From positions 4,154,001 through 4,218,000 of the forward strand of contig NC_067301.1 in assembly GCF_020740795.1 (NCBI RefSeq): 64,000 bases of DNA, written 5' to 3'. Positions 1 to 24,244 of the stretch are shown piece by piece. This DNA is from Apus apus (taxonomy: Eukaryota; Chordata; Aves; Apodiformes; Apodidae). Every line of letters begins with the position of its first letter. Positions within the stretch are counted from its first letter, which is position 1. The position numbers were made by a program, and so were the translations under genes. Under the pieces are notes generated by a model. It was not told the origin of the DNA. It saw nothing but the letters and a program-made list of their open reading frames with translations, and did no database searches.

Positions 1-66
1 GCGGGTGCAGCGGAGCCGTGCCGAGCCCTGCCGAGCCGAGCGGCCGCCTCCTCCGTCGTGACTCAC

Positions 67-250
67 CGCGGCGGCCCAAGGCGGGAGGGAGGAGGTGCCT
101 GGGCGGCTCCGGGGGAGGGACCCGCCGCGTCCCGGGGCCCAGGGCAGCGGCGGCGCCGCAGGCACCTCCCGCCCGCCGCGGGAGGAAGGGGCGGGGCGGG
201 GCCCAGGGGGCGGGGTCCCCGGGAAAGAGGCGGGGCCGGCGGGGAAGGGG
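67..250 (-). other. Candidate 5' non-coding exon (CTNNBIP1?), minus strand
   Basis: On the minus strand the sequence reads CCGCG|GTGAGTCAC, a near-consensus splice donor whose GT occupies 66-65. An exon would end at 67, with the intron running off the left edge. The upstream limit (about 250) is only a guess at a start site within the GC boxes. By gene order this would be the first non-coding exon of CTNNBIP1, the beta-catenin inhibitor ICAT. No start codon context or protein match supports it, so it could also be another leftward transcript. Confidence 0.3.
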
Positions 251-273
251 CGGGGCCTGCGCGGCACCGGCGG

Positions 274-405
274 GTGCGGGGAGCGGTGCGGGGAGCGGTG
301 CGGGGAGCGGTGCGGGGAGCGGTGCGGGGAGCGGTGCGGGGAGCGGTGCGGGGAGCGGTGCGGGGAGCGGTGCGGGGAGCGGTGCGGGGAGCGGTGCGGG
401 GAGCG
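274..405. repeat. 12-bp GC minisatellite, about 11 copies
   Basis: Unit GTGCGGGGAGCG is repeated head to tail about 11 times with almost no variation. Because the unit is a multiple of three and lacks stops, it keeps several frames open on both strands, giving long spurious ORFs of GAGS, RGAV or RTAP repeats. Each unit has a GGGG tract, so the plus strand could form G-quadruplexes. It sits in the CpG island. Confidence 0.9.
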
Positions 406-599
406 GGCCCGATCTGAGCCGGGCTCCCCGGGGGCGGGAGGGCAGGGAACCGCCGGCCCTCATCGGCTGCCACCCGCCCGCTACGGGCTGCGGATCCCCC
501 CACAGCGACAGGGCTGCTCCATCGCGACAGGTGACAGCCGAGGCGCGGGCGGCAGAGGGGGCACGCTGCCCAGCTGCTGGGATCAGCCATCCGCTTACC

Positions 600-3500
600 T
601 TAACAAACAGCCTCTGCATCAGACTCCGGAATGATGTGGTGCGAGTGTCTCCGTGACCTCCCGCTGTCCCTCGAGCTGTCCTGGCCAGGGAGCAGCGCTG
701 AGGAGCACAACCCCTCTGGTGCCGGTGTTAAACACATCAGACTCAGATAAATTAATTCTAAAAAAATAACTTAACAAAATAAGACAGAAGCCATCAAAGG
801 TTCATCACCCCTGCTCCATCCCTGATCCCTGGTATTTTGGTTTCCCAGTAAGGCTTTACAGCACTGCTGCTCACATTGGTGGGTCAGCAAGGGACACAAA
901 ATTCCTGAAGATAAAAACATTTTGTGTACTGAGTGTTATTTAATAAAATGCATCTGTTTTCTACTCAGTGTTTAACTTAATTGCATAAAAATAGTCACAG
1001 TAATGAAATAGGTGGCACTTCCTTTAACAGCTTGCTACTTAATGACATCAAAGCCCATTGGCACTGAAATCCATACCCCACTGCCAGTTAATGAAGGTCT
1101 TAACATGAAAGACTGTGCAAAGAGCAAACCCAAGCTGCTGACAGGAACAGGAATGGTGCAAATATGCTGGGATCTGAGATCACTAGCACATACCCACGGC
1201 ACAGCAGGCAGTAATGATTATTAATTATTTAAGAAAAGAACATAAGAGCTCCAGCATAAACTGAAAGAAATATGCAGAAGCATTGCTCTGGGATCCTCCA
1301 GCTGGATTACTGTTAATTAGCACAGTACATGAGTCTGAGGGAAAGATCTAAAAGCATCTTATGCTAGTAGGAGCATATAATTAAGCCATCATTTGCATCT
1401 TAGCAATAGTATGAATTTCCTTACTGATAACATCATGGGCAAAACACCATTTTATGACTAAGTATTGTCTAGCTCTCCTAATTTAGCTGACTGTATAACA
1501 GTGTAATACAATCTTAGGTAACAGCAATTTAAGACCCTGAATTTATTTAGAAAGGGTTTTAGAGATAAATACTATAAGGCTTCCTCTACCCTTAGAGAAT
1601 TTTAGATTTATTTTCTTAGAACACTGAGTCTAAATAAGCTTTGGTCCCTCCTCAGTCTGTTACCATCAAGCTTACTGAGACATTCAGCTATAAGGTGACA
1701 TCTTGCCACTATAGTAGTCACTTCCATTGTCCTAAGACATGATGGATGCTCAGAAAACCTCTTAAATCCTAGCTCTGCAACAGATTTAGTAGAATATTGG
1801 GAATACACAGACCTTCACAAAGTAAACAGCACATTCAAGTGCCCTGCACTCGATCAAATCTTATCTTACCAATTGTCACCCTACTTGCCCCAACCACAAA
1901 ATGAGAATCATACAGATTAGCGGCAGCAGGGGAATATCAGGAAGTTGAATTATCTAAAGGTTAAGCCTTTCTAATATTTTTACAAGTATTGTATAAAGAT
2001 GGGGTATTGTTTTATAAAAATCTAACAGCTTAAATGGATTTTTCTTTTCAATAGCTTCTCATCTCTTCTGTTTAGTGAGGCTGGCATTCATTCTAGTAAG
2101 CCAAAACTTCATGAAACCTTCCCTGAATCCCTGCTTGACTTAGGAAAGTTATCCCAATTCACTCTGTCCTTCTCTGATCTCCAATTCTTTCATAACCAGC
2201 TCTGACATTCATTTAGGACTCCTTTACAGCACAGCTCCTTCTACCCTCCAAGTCCCTGTATATTTGTTGGCATCTCTCTCTCATTAAGGGCCTCCAGCAG
2301 CATCTCTGCACACAAGCCCTGCTTTCATTATCCATCTGATAGAACCACATGCAAAACCTGAGAGAACTGTTTCTCTCAAAGATGTATATGGCACCCAATG
2401 ACAGAATTGTTTCAGCTTGGCATCTTTTTTTTTTTTTGTAATCTTTTGTATTTCAGACTTAGCCTAACCATTCCAATCCATGCTCTGATGCAGAAGCAGT
2501 ACAGTGCTTCCAGAAAACTAAATATAGTTCAAGAAATCAACTCGTTACATACCCAGGACACTACAGTATGTGACGTAGGATCACAACAATCAGTTGCAAT
2601 TTCCATGACTATAGGTGAGCACAACTTCTGTAGATTAGCAAGAGTATACTAGAAAATTAAATAAATAGATCAGCTGCCTTAGTTACAATACTTCATGTTT
2701 CTGCAGACTGTGTAGTTAGGAGATATGCAGAGATATTTTAGACAGATGGACAAAAAAAGCCCTTTAGTGTAAAAAAGGCTACGACAATGTTTCTTTTGTT
2801 AACACAGACTTAGTTTCTACGGTAAGAAACCTTCCCAGCTGCACAGTTTATTCCAAACCAGAAGTGCTCTGAGATAAAACTTGGTCTTTACTGTTGCAAA
2901 GCACGTTCTCTTACATGAACATTACAGAACATAATTTCAGTTTCCACCTTACAAGGATTTTAACTGAACAATCAGAAGAAAAGCTGTTTACCAAGACACT
3001 AACACTTCTGTCCACAGGATTTGCTGGTGGCTCTGCCTGAGGGTTTCCGGTACATCTGCCATTACGACTGACCTGCTTTTGGAGGCATGTTGAAAACAGG
3101 ATCCTAAATATTATCAAGCAGCAAACTACTATAATCAGAAGATAAAGAGAGATGTTAATGATTAGAATTTGTTCTAAAAATAAACCTGCTATTATATATA
3201 TCACAAACACATTACCATGTTAAATTGTAGTAGACATTTTAGTGCATGATACAGCATTGCCTAACATACAGTTATATTCACTAATCTTTTGTCTGTATTT
3301 CCCCTTTTAAGACCTTAGTTTAGAAATTACTTATTCTGAAACATTTTTATTTTCCTGTCAGAGTCAGATCTTTTAGGCCGCCTTTTCAGATACTCTGAAC
3401 ATCAGGGGCCTCTGCTTGACTGCAGTGGGAAGCTCGGATGTCATGTTAAAAGTTATGGAAGAGAAATCTTGGGCAACATGAATGTCAGGAATGCTCCCTT

Positions 3501-6500
3501 CTCCTTCACAGGCATAAAACCCTATTAAGGTAAAGTTAATAAACCTACAACCTCCCAGCAAGAGAAGGTGTCAGATTTTCCATGCCTCCTAAAGAAAAAC
3601 TCCAATATGAGCACTCTTACTCCTCTCTCAAGGGTAGCTAAACTGATAGAATTTAAATCAGAGTTTACTTCCCTAACAGAAAAGGCTCCCCCAGAACTCA
3701 GTGAGGATAATTTTAAAATGATGGAAGTAGGAAAACTAAATGATGCCTGCAGGCTGACTTTTATTGCTTTACAATGTCTAAATTACATTTGTCCTTACAC
3801 AGGAAGAGAATGGCCATACTGGAAACAAAACCAAATGCTTTTATTTTAATTTGCCTACCATTTCAGCCACTAATGATACAGCCTTAAATGCCTGGTCAGT
3901 AGGGTATCATTAATACAGAATTCTCTATCCAGACCAATTTAACAGGCAAGGTAACATGATGAACTAAGGGATCTCTTAAGAAATCTTGTAGTTTTCCTTT
4001 AAGACAAAGATAACTTGCTACTTTTCCATTCAAGATCAAAGAAGGGAAATAATACAAGGAGAGAAAGACAGAGGCAAGAGACAGAGAACATTTGAAGCTT
4101 CAGTTTTCCCTCTGACACTTTCTCTTTCAGACAAGTACAATCACTAGATTCAGCTTACAGAGAAAGATTTTAAAAGGGAGGTTATATATGGCCAAAAAGA
4201 ACTCTGGGCAACTTTGCTGATGTGTTTAAAGCTACTCGTAGTGCTTTACAATTCTTATTTCAGAAGTAAAATTATAAACAAAACTGAAAGCACTCTTAAT
4301 CTTTAAAGCAATGTATGATCAATAACAACTTCATAGCACTCAATATCCAAGTATCACCATCTGTATTTTACTCCAGGAGAGAAATATCTGTAGACAATAA
4401 GTGATCTGCCTGAGTCTAACACTGAAAAAGGGACAGAACTCAAACATCACAAGCTTGTGCATTAAATTACAAACATGCTTTCATTTAGGAGTTGCTCAAA
4501 CAAAGCAAAAGTACGTGTGAGTATTAAAATAAATAGATTATAGACTTTTTTCCAGCCCTTGCAGAAACATGAGATATTAGTGGAGGTAAATCCCAGGATT
4601 ATCTGGCAAACTATTTAGCACAACACACCAATTAACCAATTATGTCTCTGAAATTAATCTCACCACGAAGGTTACTTGAATAACTACTTGCTAGAGTCAA
4701 CATATGAACACCTTCATATTTGTACTAATTCCATCTAAATAATGAGAGATCTTTCCAAAAGCAGAAGAAGCACAACATTAAAAAGATATTCAGTCAAGGA
4801 TCAATTTAATAAGAATGTTACAACTGCCTGCAGTACAGAAAGCTTGACAAAACCCTGGAGTATTTGCAAATAAATAATTAAAAAAAGAATTTATCCTAGA
4901 AACACACACCCCTCTAAAACTACAAGGAAAAATATTTTCTTATCATTGTACTGTAAACGTACTGTGATCTGTGGGAATGGGCAGAGATTTAATTTACATA
5001 TTAATGCAGCAAGCAGGCTACGGGGGCATGGGGGGAGAAGAGTTACTTAGCACCAGTAATGAGCAGAAAGGAAAAGAAGGCAGCTACAGTCCCCATGGAC
5101 TGTTTTGTTTTCAATAATTTTAGGCTGTCTAATAATGTCTTTTAATAAGCTGCTCTCAGCTATACAGCTGCAATCAGCCTTTTGTCAGAGAACATAATAC
5201 TGCCCCAGACAGGAAAATAGCTCTGTTATAATGGACAAAAGACTCCAGCTAAAGAAAAGCTTCTTAAAAAACAAGAGGAAAAAGTTCCATCAGTGAAAGA
5301 CAAATTATGCTGTTTATACCATGTATCCTTTCATTTCTAAAATACTAGATTTCAAAAGGATAGCTGCTAAAGCAAAACACATTTTCTGGTTTACTCTATT
5401 CCAGCCCTGGTTTACAATTAGACAAACTTGCTTATTTATCAGGTATTTATGCCCGCTAAGTGCAATCTAAATTATGACTGATCATGCTCATTTAAGACCC
5501 ACTTAGTCTTTAAGTCACTTGGTGACACCATGATTAACATTGCAACAGGCTACCCAAATTTAAGACTATTTCCACTCCACTCTCAATTTAGTGGCAGTTG
5601 TCACTGAAGCTCAGGTCCAGCTATAAAAGCCTAAGACATACATCTGTATGACATGTAAGCCACAGATGTTCTACCCCATTGAACATCAGATTCCTCAAGA
5701 CAGTGGGTCACCTTCACTATTGATAACTGGAACTGATCTACCCAACATTTGCGTTTAAAAGTTGCTTTATAAACCACTGCTAATTCTAAAATAAATCAGT
5801 ACTATCATTTCAGTACACATATTTAATTTTTATAATTTAAAGTACTCACAAGATGGAAACAAGATAAATTGTTTCCTATGACTTCTGATCTTTCCAGTAT
5901 TATGAACATCCTTTTCCTTTCAGCACCAGACTTGCTGTCATAGCAGCTACCATGTTTTACAGATTACTTCAGAAACATGCCTAAACTTAAATAAGACACA
6001 TTGTCCAAAAAATTCCCAATCACTAACACCAGCACAAAATGTGTTTGTCATGAAGATACACTTGCTGCCTTAGCCATACAGGTAGAGATTTGTGTTTAAC
6101 CTCTTATGTCATTTGCTGGAGAACTAAAGCAAACCCCTGTGGCACTGGATTATGGTACTTTGCTCTCATTTCAGAAAGAACAATTTCTCACTTACGAAAA
6201 AACTTGGTAATCAGTGGAGTTTGAGCAGCAAAACAATAGCTTTCTTCTCTTGATACATTCCTGCCCCACCTTATGGAAGTGGAAATTGTCTGTAACTGTA
6301 CCTGGCAAGCCACACTTTCTCTGAGGGGTGCTAGATAATAATAGCATGTCAATACACTCACTGCCAAACGCTCCTTGTACCAATGAGATTTCACGTTTCC
6401 TCTGTTGCTGAAGTTCTCCAAAGAAAGGAAATGTTAATGTGCTGTTAGGAGAGATAATCCAAAGGACCCCAAGCCTTATGTTTGAACTCTTTTTGCACAG

Positions 6501-7800
6501 AAAGAAGCTCTATACTTATCCCTAGCAAGTGGTAAAATAAGAAGGGGAACAGGTATGAATTTCAGTTAAGACATTCCTGGTTTTTTTTGGTTGCCAATAC
6601 AATTTGATCAGCATCTGAATATATACCAAGGGCAGAGCAGACCTGAAATGCCCATTTCTCAGGCTTCCAATCAACTCAAACAAAACGCTAAGGAGTACTG
6701 ATTTAAAGTGTGAAGCAGCCACTACCTCAGAACAAGATCTCTAATATTAATTTCACAAAAAATAGTTTATCAGGAAGTTAAACACACATCTAGAGTCCCA
6801 AGTAGTTTCTTCCCACTCTGAACAACATGAGATGTTTACACCCTGAGATTATTCAGGATTTAACTTCCCTGTGGAGGCTCAGACTCCCCTCTACACAGCA
6901 CCACCATCTGATAAATGGACTAAGCAACACTGGCATCAATCACTTAGAGAGCTTTTCCCCTCTTTTAAAACTTGTTTCTACTTGCAAGCAATTTCATGCT
7001 ATCTCAGCAATACTGTGAAATAACGGTAGCATGTAGTGATACACCCAGAGCTGAAGTAAGAGGTCAGAGAAAGGAACTTCTCATTGCCACTTCCTAGCAA
7101 CTCCCTGTCATTTCAATACACAAGGTTAAATTACTCCAGAAGCCTCCCTACAGGGCTTCCATTGTTTGTCAGTCAGGGCTGGGACACAATAGCACTCATT
7201 CATGTGCACAGCAAACAATTAGCTCAGGGCCAATGATCAGCATACAGTCTCATTTTGGTTCTTCTGCAAACAGTTTGTAGAAAGATGGCATTTCAAATAA
7301 ACTATGTCCATTTTTCAAAGCCTCAGTGCATTCCTAGTACAAACTACCTAGTAGGGAGTCCAGACAAAAATCAAGACAACTTGAGAGCAACATGAATAAT
7401 CACCCAAAAAACCACTTGCTGATTAGGACTGCTCCTGAAAAAGATCTGCTTGCTACAACCATGTGCAAAAAAGATTACACTTTAATAGTTAGAGAAATGC
7501 ACATTCAGAAAAGTTCAAAACAGCTGATTCTTTCCAAAGACAGTCACACCGTGCTTTTGTTTTCAGAGTACCACTTCAGTGTTCAGCCTCAGAGCTGACA
7601 TGAGTACTAAGGAGTACAGTCAACGAGGTTCCGAAGTGCACTTAAGGCTGTTTACTTCATATCTTCTGGTTAAGAACCCAAGAATTTTAGGGATTTGTTT
7701 TGTTTTTCTTATTCCCCCAACATGTTAAAAATAGAAAAAAACCAATGCAATATGACAGAAGTCCAGTGCTGCTGATAACTGGAGAGACACAAGCCTCACG
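600..7800. other. Intergenic DNA and LZIC 3' UTR, no gene recognised
   Basis: AT-rich sequence with only short open frames that have no protein-like composition or splice context. The right-hand part must contain the LZIC 3' UTR, transcribed leftward from 7807. I could not place its polyadenylation site with confidence, and I recognise no repeat family here. A coding exon of CTNNBIP1 was looked for and not found. Confidence 0.6.
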
Positions 7801-7807
7801 CACCTCT

Positions 7808-13925
<6,118 letters not shown>

Positions 13926-14032
13926 TCACATGAAAATGTTAAGCTGTTACATGACACTTCTAGGAGTAAGAACGCTTTATTGCAGCGTATCAACAACCTA
14001 TTTTTAAAAAAGTATCGACAGAATCATGCAAT

Positions 14033-14051
14033 ATCTTGCATAATGCAAGAT
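14033..14051. repeat. Perfect 19-bp palindrome (9-bp arms, 1-base centre)
   Basis: ATCTTGCAT is followed by one A and then its exact reverse complement ATGCAAGAT. It lies about 120 bp upstream of the LZIC start codon and just outside the CpG island. The arms contain TTGCAT half-sites like those bound by C/EBP-ATF dimers. Whether anything binds here is unknown. Confidence 0.8.
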
Positions 14052-14644
14052 GATGGAATAACTAAGCAAAACACTGGCAGGGGAAAGACAGAAAGGTTAG
14101 GCTGGCGCTGCAGGACTCCTCCCTTTGTAGCAAGAGGCAGTTCACCAAGGCAGCCACTCCAACAATACACCAAAACCAGCAAGTTTGAAACCAAGCAACA
14201 ATTACTGAAATACTGAAGGTCCCTCCCCCTGAAACACCAGATTCTCCTCTTCAGCTACAACGACCGGACGCAAGGTGCCTGAAGCACGCGAACACCTCAG
14301 GCAGAGAAAACTAGAGCATTTTAAAGGAAATTCGTGGATCGGGGGGTGTCAAGCAGGAGCGAGCAGGCAGCCAGCCGACGGGCAGCCATCCTGGGGATAG
14401 CCCCGGGTAACGCACCGGCTCAGCGTGACCCTGCAGCCGGCAGGTGCCGACACAGAAGAGAGCGACCAGGAGGTCCGAGGAGAAGCGGGAAGGACCTGCG
14501 GCACGACCCGAGCCCCGCCTGCCCACCCCCGGACCGAGGCTGCCACCGCCGCTTCCCCCGCGCCCACCCGGCCCCGCCAGCCGCAGGCACCAGGAGCCCG
14601 CGCCCGCCCCGCACGCCCCGCGGCCGGGCCCGCTGCCGCCTCAC

Positions 14645-14706
14645 CCGGGACAGGCCGCGGCGGGCGGGGCCGGCACCGGCAGCGCAGCCCCCTCCCACCG
14701 GCGCCG
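14645..14706 (-). other. LZIC: Candidate LZIC 5' non-coding exon
   Basis: On the minus strand CCCGG|GTGAGGC is a plausible donor with its GT at 14644-14643. It would splice to the acceptor just before the LZIC start codon. The upstream limit is a guess at the edge of the ETS site, and no transcript evidence is available. Confidence 0.35.
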
Positions 14707-14729
14707 CTTCCGGCGCGCCGGGGCCAATG

Positions 14730-14789
14730 ACCGCGCTGGGCACGGCCGTGCGGGGCCGGGGCGCGGAGCTGGCGGCGCGGCCGCGGGCG
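14730..14789 (+). other. NMNAT1: Candidate NMNAT1 5' non-coding exon
   Basis: The sequence GCGGGCG|GTAAGCG is a good donor just downstream of the ETS and CCAAT sites. It would leave a short GC-rich non-coding first exon spliced to the ATG exon near 17900. A second possible donor, CTACAG|GTGGGT near 15033, would make a longer first exon. The start site is not determined. Confidence 0.4.
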
Positions 14790-14854
14790 GTAAGCGCGGG
14801 GCTTGGCGGGGCCGGGGGCGGCGGGGCCCGCTGGGGCGCGGCGGCGGGGCCGGG

Positions 14855-14912
14855 CTGGGGCCGATCCCCGGGGCCGATCCCCCGGGCTGATCCCCCGGGG
14901 CCGATCCCCGGG
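14855..14912. repeat. Short tandem repeat of a GGGCCGATCCCC-type unit
   Basis: Four to five imperfect copies of a roughly 14-bp unit built on GGCCGATCCCC alternate with CCCGGG. Each is nearly self-complementary (GATCCCCGGGG-type), so the tract could form hairpins. It lies in the presumed first intron of NMNAT1, at the edge of the CpG island. Confidence 0.8.
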
Positions 14913-14960
14913 CCCTGCCAGGCCCCGCGGCGGGAGGAGGGTGCTGAGACGGACTCCGAC

Positions 14961-20926
<5,966 letters not shown>

Positions 20927-23900
20927 CAGACACTATACAACTTAATTTCTCCTGTGAAAGAAGCTTCAGTACATTAAAATGTGTTTTCTAGGGCTTGGGT
21001 TTTGTTTGGTTTGAGTTGCCTTCCTTTCATATATGCAGCCTGTTCATCTGCCATTATATGATTTAGTCCCAGAAATGCCTTTTGCTTTATTTTTCCACTC
21101 CTGTTTCCAGAGCTGGATGTTAAGCTCAGCATTGTTTCTTACGGAAAGACAGACTGATTTACAGCCATCAATTTAATTGATAGAAATTAGTATCAGTATC
21201 ATTGCACTGATTCTGGGACAATTGTCCCTTTATTTAAAATTATAAATGAGCTTTTACATTTAAGCCAAATGTATATAGCTAGAATTGTTTTCTGTAACTG
21301 GAGTTGAGCAGAAATGGTAGGATATTAAGACTGTACATAAGTGAAATGTTTTTCTTTGCTAGAAAGATTTGGTTTTGAAGCTAACAGTATATTGCCTGTA
21401 TTATGTGAAAAAAAAAACCCTGGAGAGGCACTGTGAATGTCATGGTGATAGCATTCTACCTCTCTTTATTTGCCACCATCCCATTTTTCTTTGCATTTTG
21501 TGTCTTATTAAAAATGTCCAGGTTTCCAAGATGCTACATCAAGAACCAATAGCTTTTTCATACGCTCTCTGTGACTCTTCACATTTTTCAGATCAACAAA
21601 TCCAGTGAATGTGAGACTGTCAGGGCAGGAAGCCTAGATGCTGTTGGGCAAGGCTAGAATCAGGGACATGTTCCAGAATCGTAACTGTGACAACTTGTCA
21701 TCCTCCTTCTCTGGGCAGGGGATCCCCAAAGAGCTGAGGCAGAGGTCTAGGCTTCCCTAGGAGCTTAGGGGGAGACTGGAAGCTGGATGCTAAACACAGA
21801 ACATCAAGGGTGGCACTAGGGCCTCCAAGGCTCATACAAAACCCAGCAGGAGAGTTGAGACACTCAAGAAAAGCTGTAACCTGTGGTGAAGCTAGTGTCA
21901 GGCATGAAAACTTGGAGCCCCACATGAAATTCTGCAGCTACCATAAACTAGAACATCTGTGTTCTGCTAGTTCCAGCCTATTACGGTGGCTCTCTACAGA
22001 AGATCTACAAGGAGATGAGTGTAATAAAACTGCACTGTGACAGAAAGTGGCATCAAGAATTCTTGGGTTTTTTTCTTGGTCTTTCCTGCATCAAATGTGC
22101 TCAGTTTGCCATTTTCCCCCCTCGAGCTCAGGCAAGCTTACACTGCACCTCGCTAACGAGGCTGAGTTGATTTATCATCAGTTGTAATAAAGGTACTGAA
22201 GCATAAATTGTACCCCCTGTGACACCTCAGCAATCAAACTGCTATAACTGATTGAGGGTAACTGTCATATTGATGGTGTGTAGGAAAGGACAACACCTGC
22301 TTTTCTCTTTCGTTCACTCTGTCTTTACCACTGAGAATAGAGGGCAAGACATTTATTGTCAGCCCTCAAGTCAACCAGTGTGCTTCTGAATAAACACCAG
22401 ATCTTTCTAATGGGAAAGCACCCTATTAATGTGGTCACTTTTCAGAGTAAAACTGCACTTTAAGTCTAGGTTTATTATCTAAATAATGATGCCGGTGTGT
22501 GTTGATATACTTTGTGTAATTCCAGAGAAGATGCAAATTCAATAGGATGCTTTATAAAGCTTTGGTCTTCAAACAGTTATATCTTACTGGGTTTTAATGT
22601 AGTTATGGGTATGTATTTCTATAGTGTGATGGGTCTTAAAATAAAATAAATTGCAAGTAACACGCTAATTTTAGTCATCATGTTATTAACCAAATCTTAA
22701 GTCTGATGACTGCATGATTTTCAAGTGGGTAGAATGATGTCAGTACAGTTTTGTCTGTGCAAAACAGAATATTGTTCCAAAACTACACTTGACTGCTGAG
22801 TATGGATCTTTTGTTTTACCAGTGGGATCCAGAAACCTGCCTATTACAACACTAGGAGTAAGCATGCACATCTACTGTTCCAATCTGTTGTAAATATCAG
22901 CATCACAGTCAGTGGTGTGGCCTATTAAAAAATGTTAGCCAGATAAAATTTTCAAGAGGGAACTAGATCTAAAATCTATATACTTGAAGAACTAAAGTTG
23001 GTGAATAATGCAGTTCACTGAACAACTTCATAAAAGTTATAATGCATTCACAGATGTTCTGCAAACAAAAATGAGTTTGGTGTGGGTTTTTTACATCACT
23101 GAGATGCAGACAATCTGCATAATCTTAATTTTCAGTTAAAATGTTGTATCCAGGCTTTTATAGAGGATTTACCCAAGTACTGACTTCTCTTTACTTGGAA
23201 GAGTCAGTAGTATTGCAACAATGCTTTACTACTATAACCTCAAAATAATTTATGGGTGAAAAGTTACTATTTGAGTCCAGGGGAAATATTAATTTGCATT
23301 TCTCTGTGCCATTCCTAGTTCAGGATAGATTAGAGAACATTACCCATCTGCAAACAGGAAACCAGCTTTGACGTCCTGCTTCCCTAGTCACATGATTCTG
23401 TGAGTCATATAGGTCAACTGTCAGCTCCAAAAATGCAGCTAAAGTTCAGGGAAACTTAATTTTCTCTTCAAAATACTATATTTCTGGTTGGTAAGGCATC
23501 TGAGAAAATGAAGAATTTTATATATGTATGTTCATTTAACTAGGATATAAATAGCATTAAAGAAACAGGAACACAAAGTGTAAACTGTCATGGTAGAGCT
23601 GTATTGAGAGTCACATCAGAGAGTAACACAGAAACAAAGTTTGTCTTTCACTTTTCTGTTATAACCACTAGACAATGATAGTGCCTACTATTCACTGCAG
23701 GCATTTGCCAGCAAGATAAAATACTTCTCTCTATTGATGTGTAATAGGTACTGCTCTAAAATTAGCTGATACAATACCATCCACAGTTCAACAGTTAAGC
23801 CCTGTCTGTTCAAATACAACACGTATGTACAGTGGGCAGACCACCTTCTCAACAAATATGTACATTTCAGATTGTAAAGCCACATATCTAATACGCAGGG

Positions 23901-24150
23901 AATGGTAATAATGACAAAATCTGTCACAGATTTCCTTAAGTGCACACAAGTTGGACACAAATGGTTTAGACCAATTTTTTATTTGCACTGAGACTCTTGG
24001 GCTATTAACATTTGCTCCACACACAGATTTCAGAGACCGTGAACTTTTCCCTCCAGCCCAGCTGAAGCTGAACCACAGATACCCTCTCACCTATTGGCTC
24101 AGAGCTAAGACCCTTCCCCTCCATCAGCAAGGCTCCAGGATGTAATCCCA
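20927..24150. other. NMNAT1 3' UTR and NMNAT1-RBP7 intergenic DNA
   Basis: No coding exon or recognised repeat family is seen. The first part is probably NMNAT1 3' UTR, ending at one of three candidate polyadenylation signals (20973, 22023 or 22186). The stretch near 21620-22040 is less AT-rich and has opposed short ORFs with no family resemblance. The final few hundred bases belong to the RBP7 promoter. Confidence 0.55.
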
Positions 24151-24200
24151 CCCACAGTCTGCTTTATATAAGGCCTGGTTGGAAAACTACTTCTTCATTT
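24085..24200 (+). promoter_or_regulatory. RBP7: RBP7 TATA promoter with inverted CCAAT box
   Basis: TTTATATAAGG begins at 24163, and an ATTGG (inverted CCAAT) lies at 24093-24097, about 70 bp upstream. A start site near 24195 would give a 5' UTR of about 50 nt before the ATG at 24245. This is a focused, non-CpG promoter, unlike those of LZIC/NMNAT1 and UBE4B, and fits tissue-restricted expression. No clear PPAR element was found close to it. Confidence 0.75.
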
Positions 24201-24244
24201 TTACTTTTTCTATCAGAGCTTGAGTAGCTTATTTCTTTCTGGCA

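Larger units (their letters stand above)
1..590. promoter_or_regulatory. CpG island, probable CTNNBIP1 promoter
   Basis: This stretch is very GC- and CpG-rich with many GGGGCGGGG (Sp1/KLF-like) boxes, and base composition returns to AT-rich intergenic DNA after about 600. It carries a 12-bp minisatellite and a good minus-strand splice donor. In vertebrates CTNNBIP1 lies next to LZIC on the same strand, so a leftward promoter is expected here. No CTNNBIP1 coding sequence is inside the window, so the assignment rests on synteny and the donor only. Confidence 0.55.
14250..14960. promoter_or_regulatory. CpG island, shared divergent LZIC/NMNAT1 promoter
   Basis: A CpG-dense block lies between the LZIC start exon (leftward) and NMNAT1 (rightward). 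It contains an ETS-type site CTTCCGG at 14707-14713 and a CCAAT box at 14724-14728, followed by ATGACC. ETS and CCAAT boxes without a TATA box are typical of bidirectional CpG-island promoters. Candidate donors point outward on both strands: GTGAGG on minus at 14644 and GTAAGC on plus at 14790. Confidence 0.8.

Noticed and set aside
274-405. CRISPR array
   Set aside because: The repeat units are directly adjacent with no spacers, and the DNA is vertebrate.
18-656. Long overlapping ORFs on both strands at the left end (GAGS-, RGAV- and RTAP-repeat proteins)
   Set aside because: They are produced by a stop-free 12-bp repeat within a CpG island. The predicted proteins are low-complexity and have no homologue that I recognise.
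21698-22040. Opposed 75-76-codon ORFs downstream of NMNAT1
   Set aside because: They overlap on opposite strands, lack any family resemblance and fall in probable 3' UTR or intergenic DNA.
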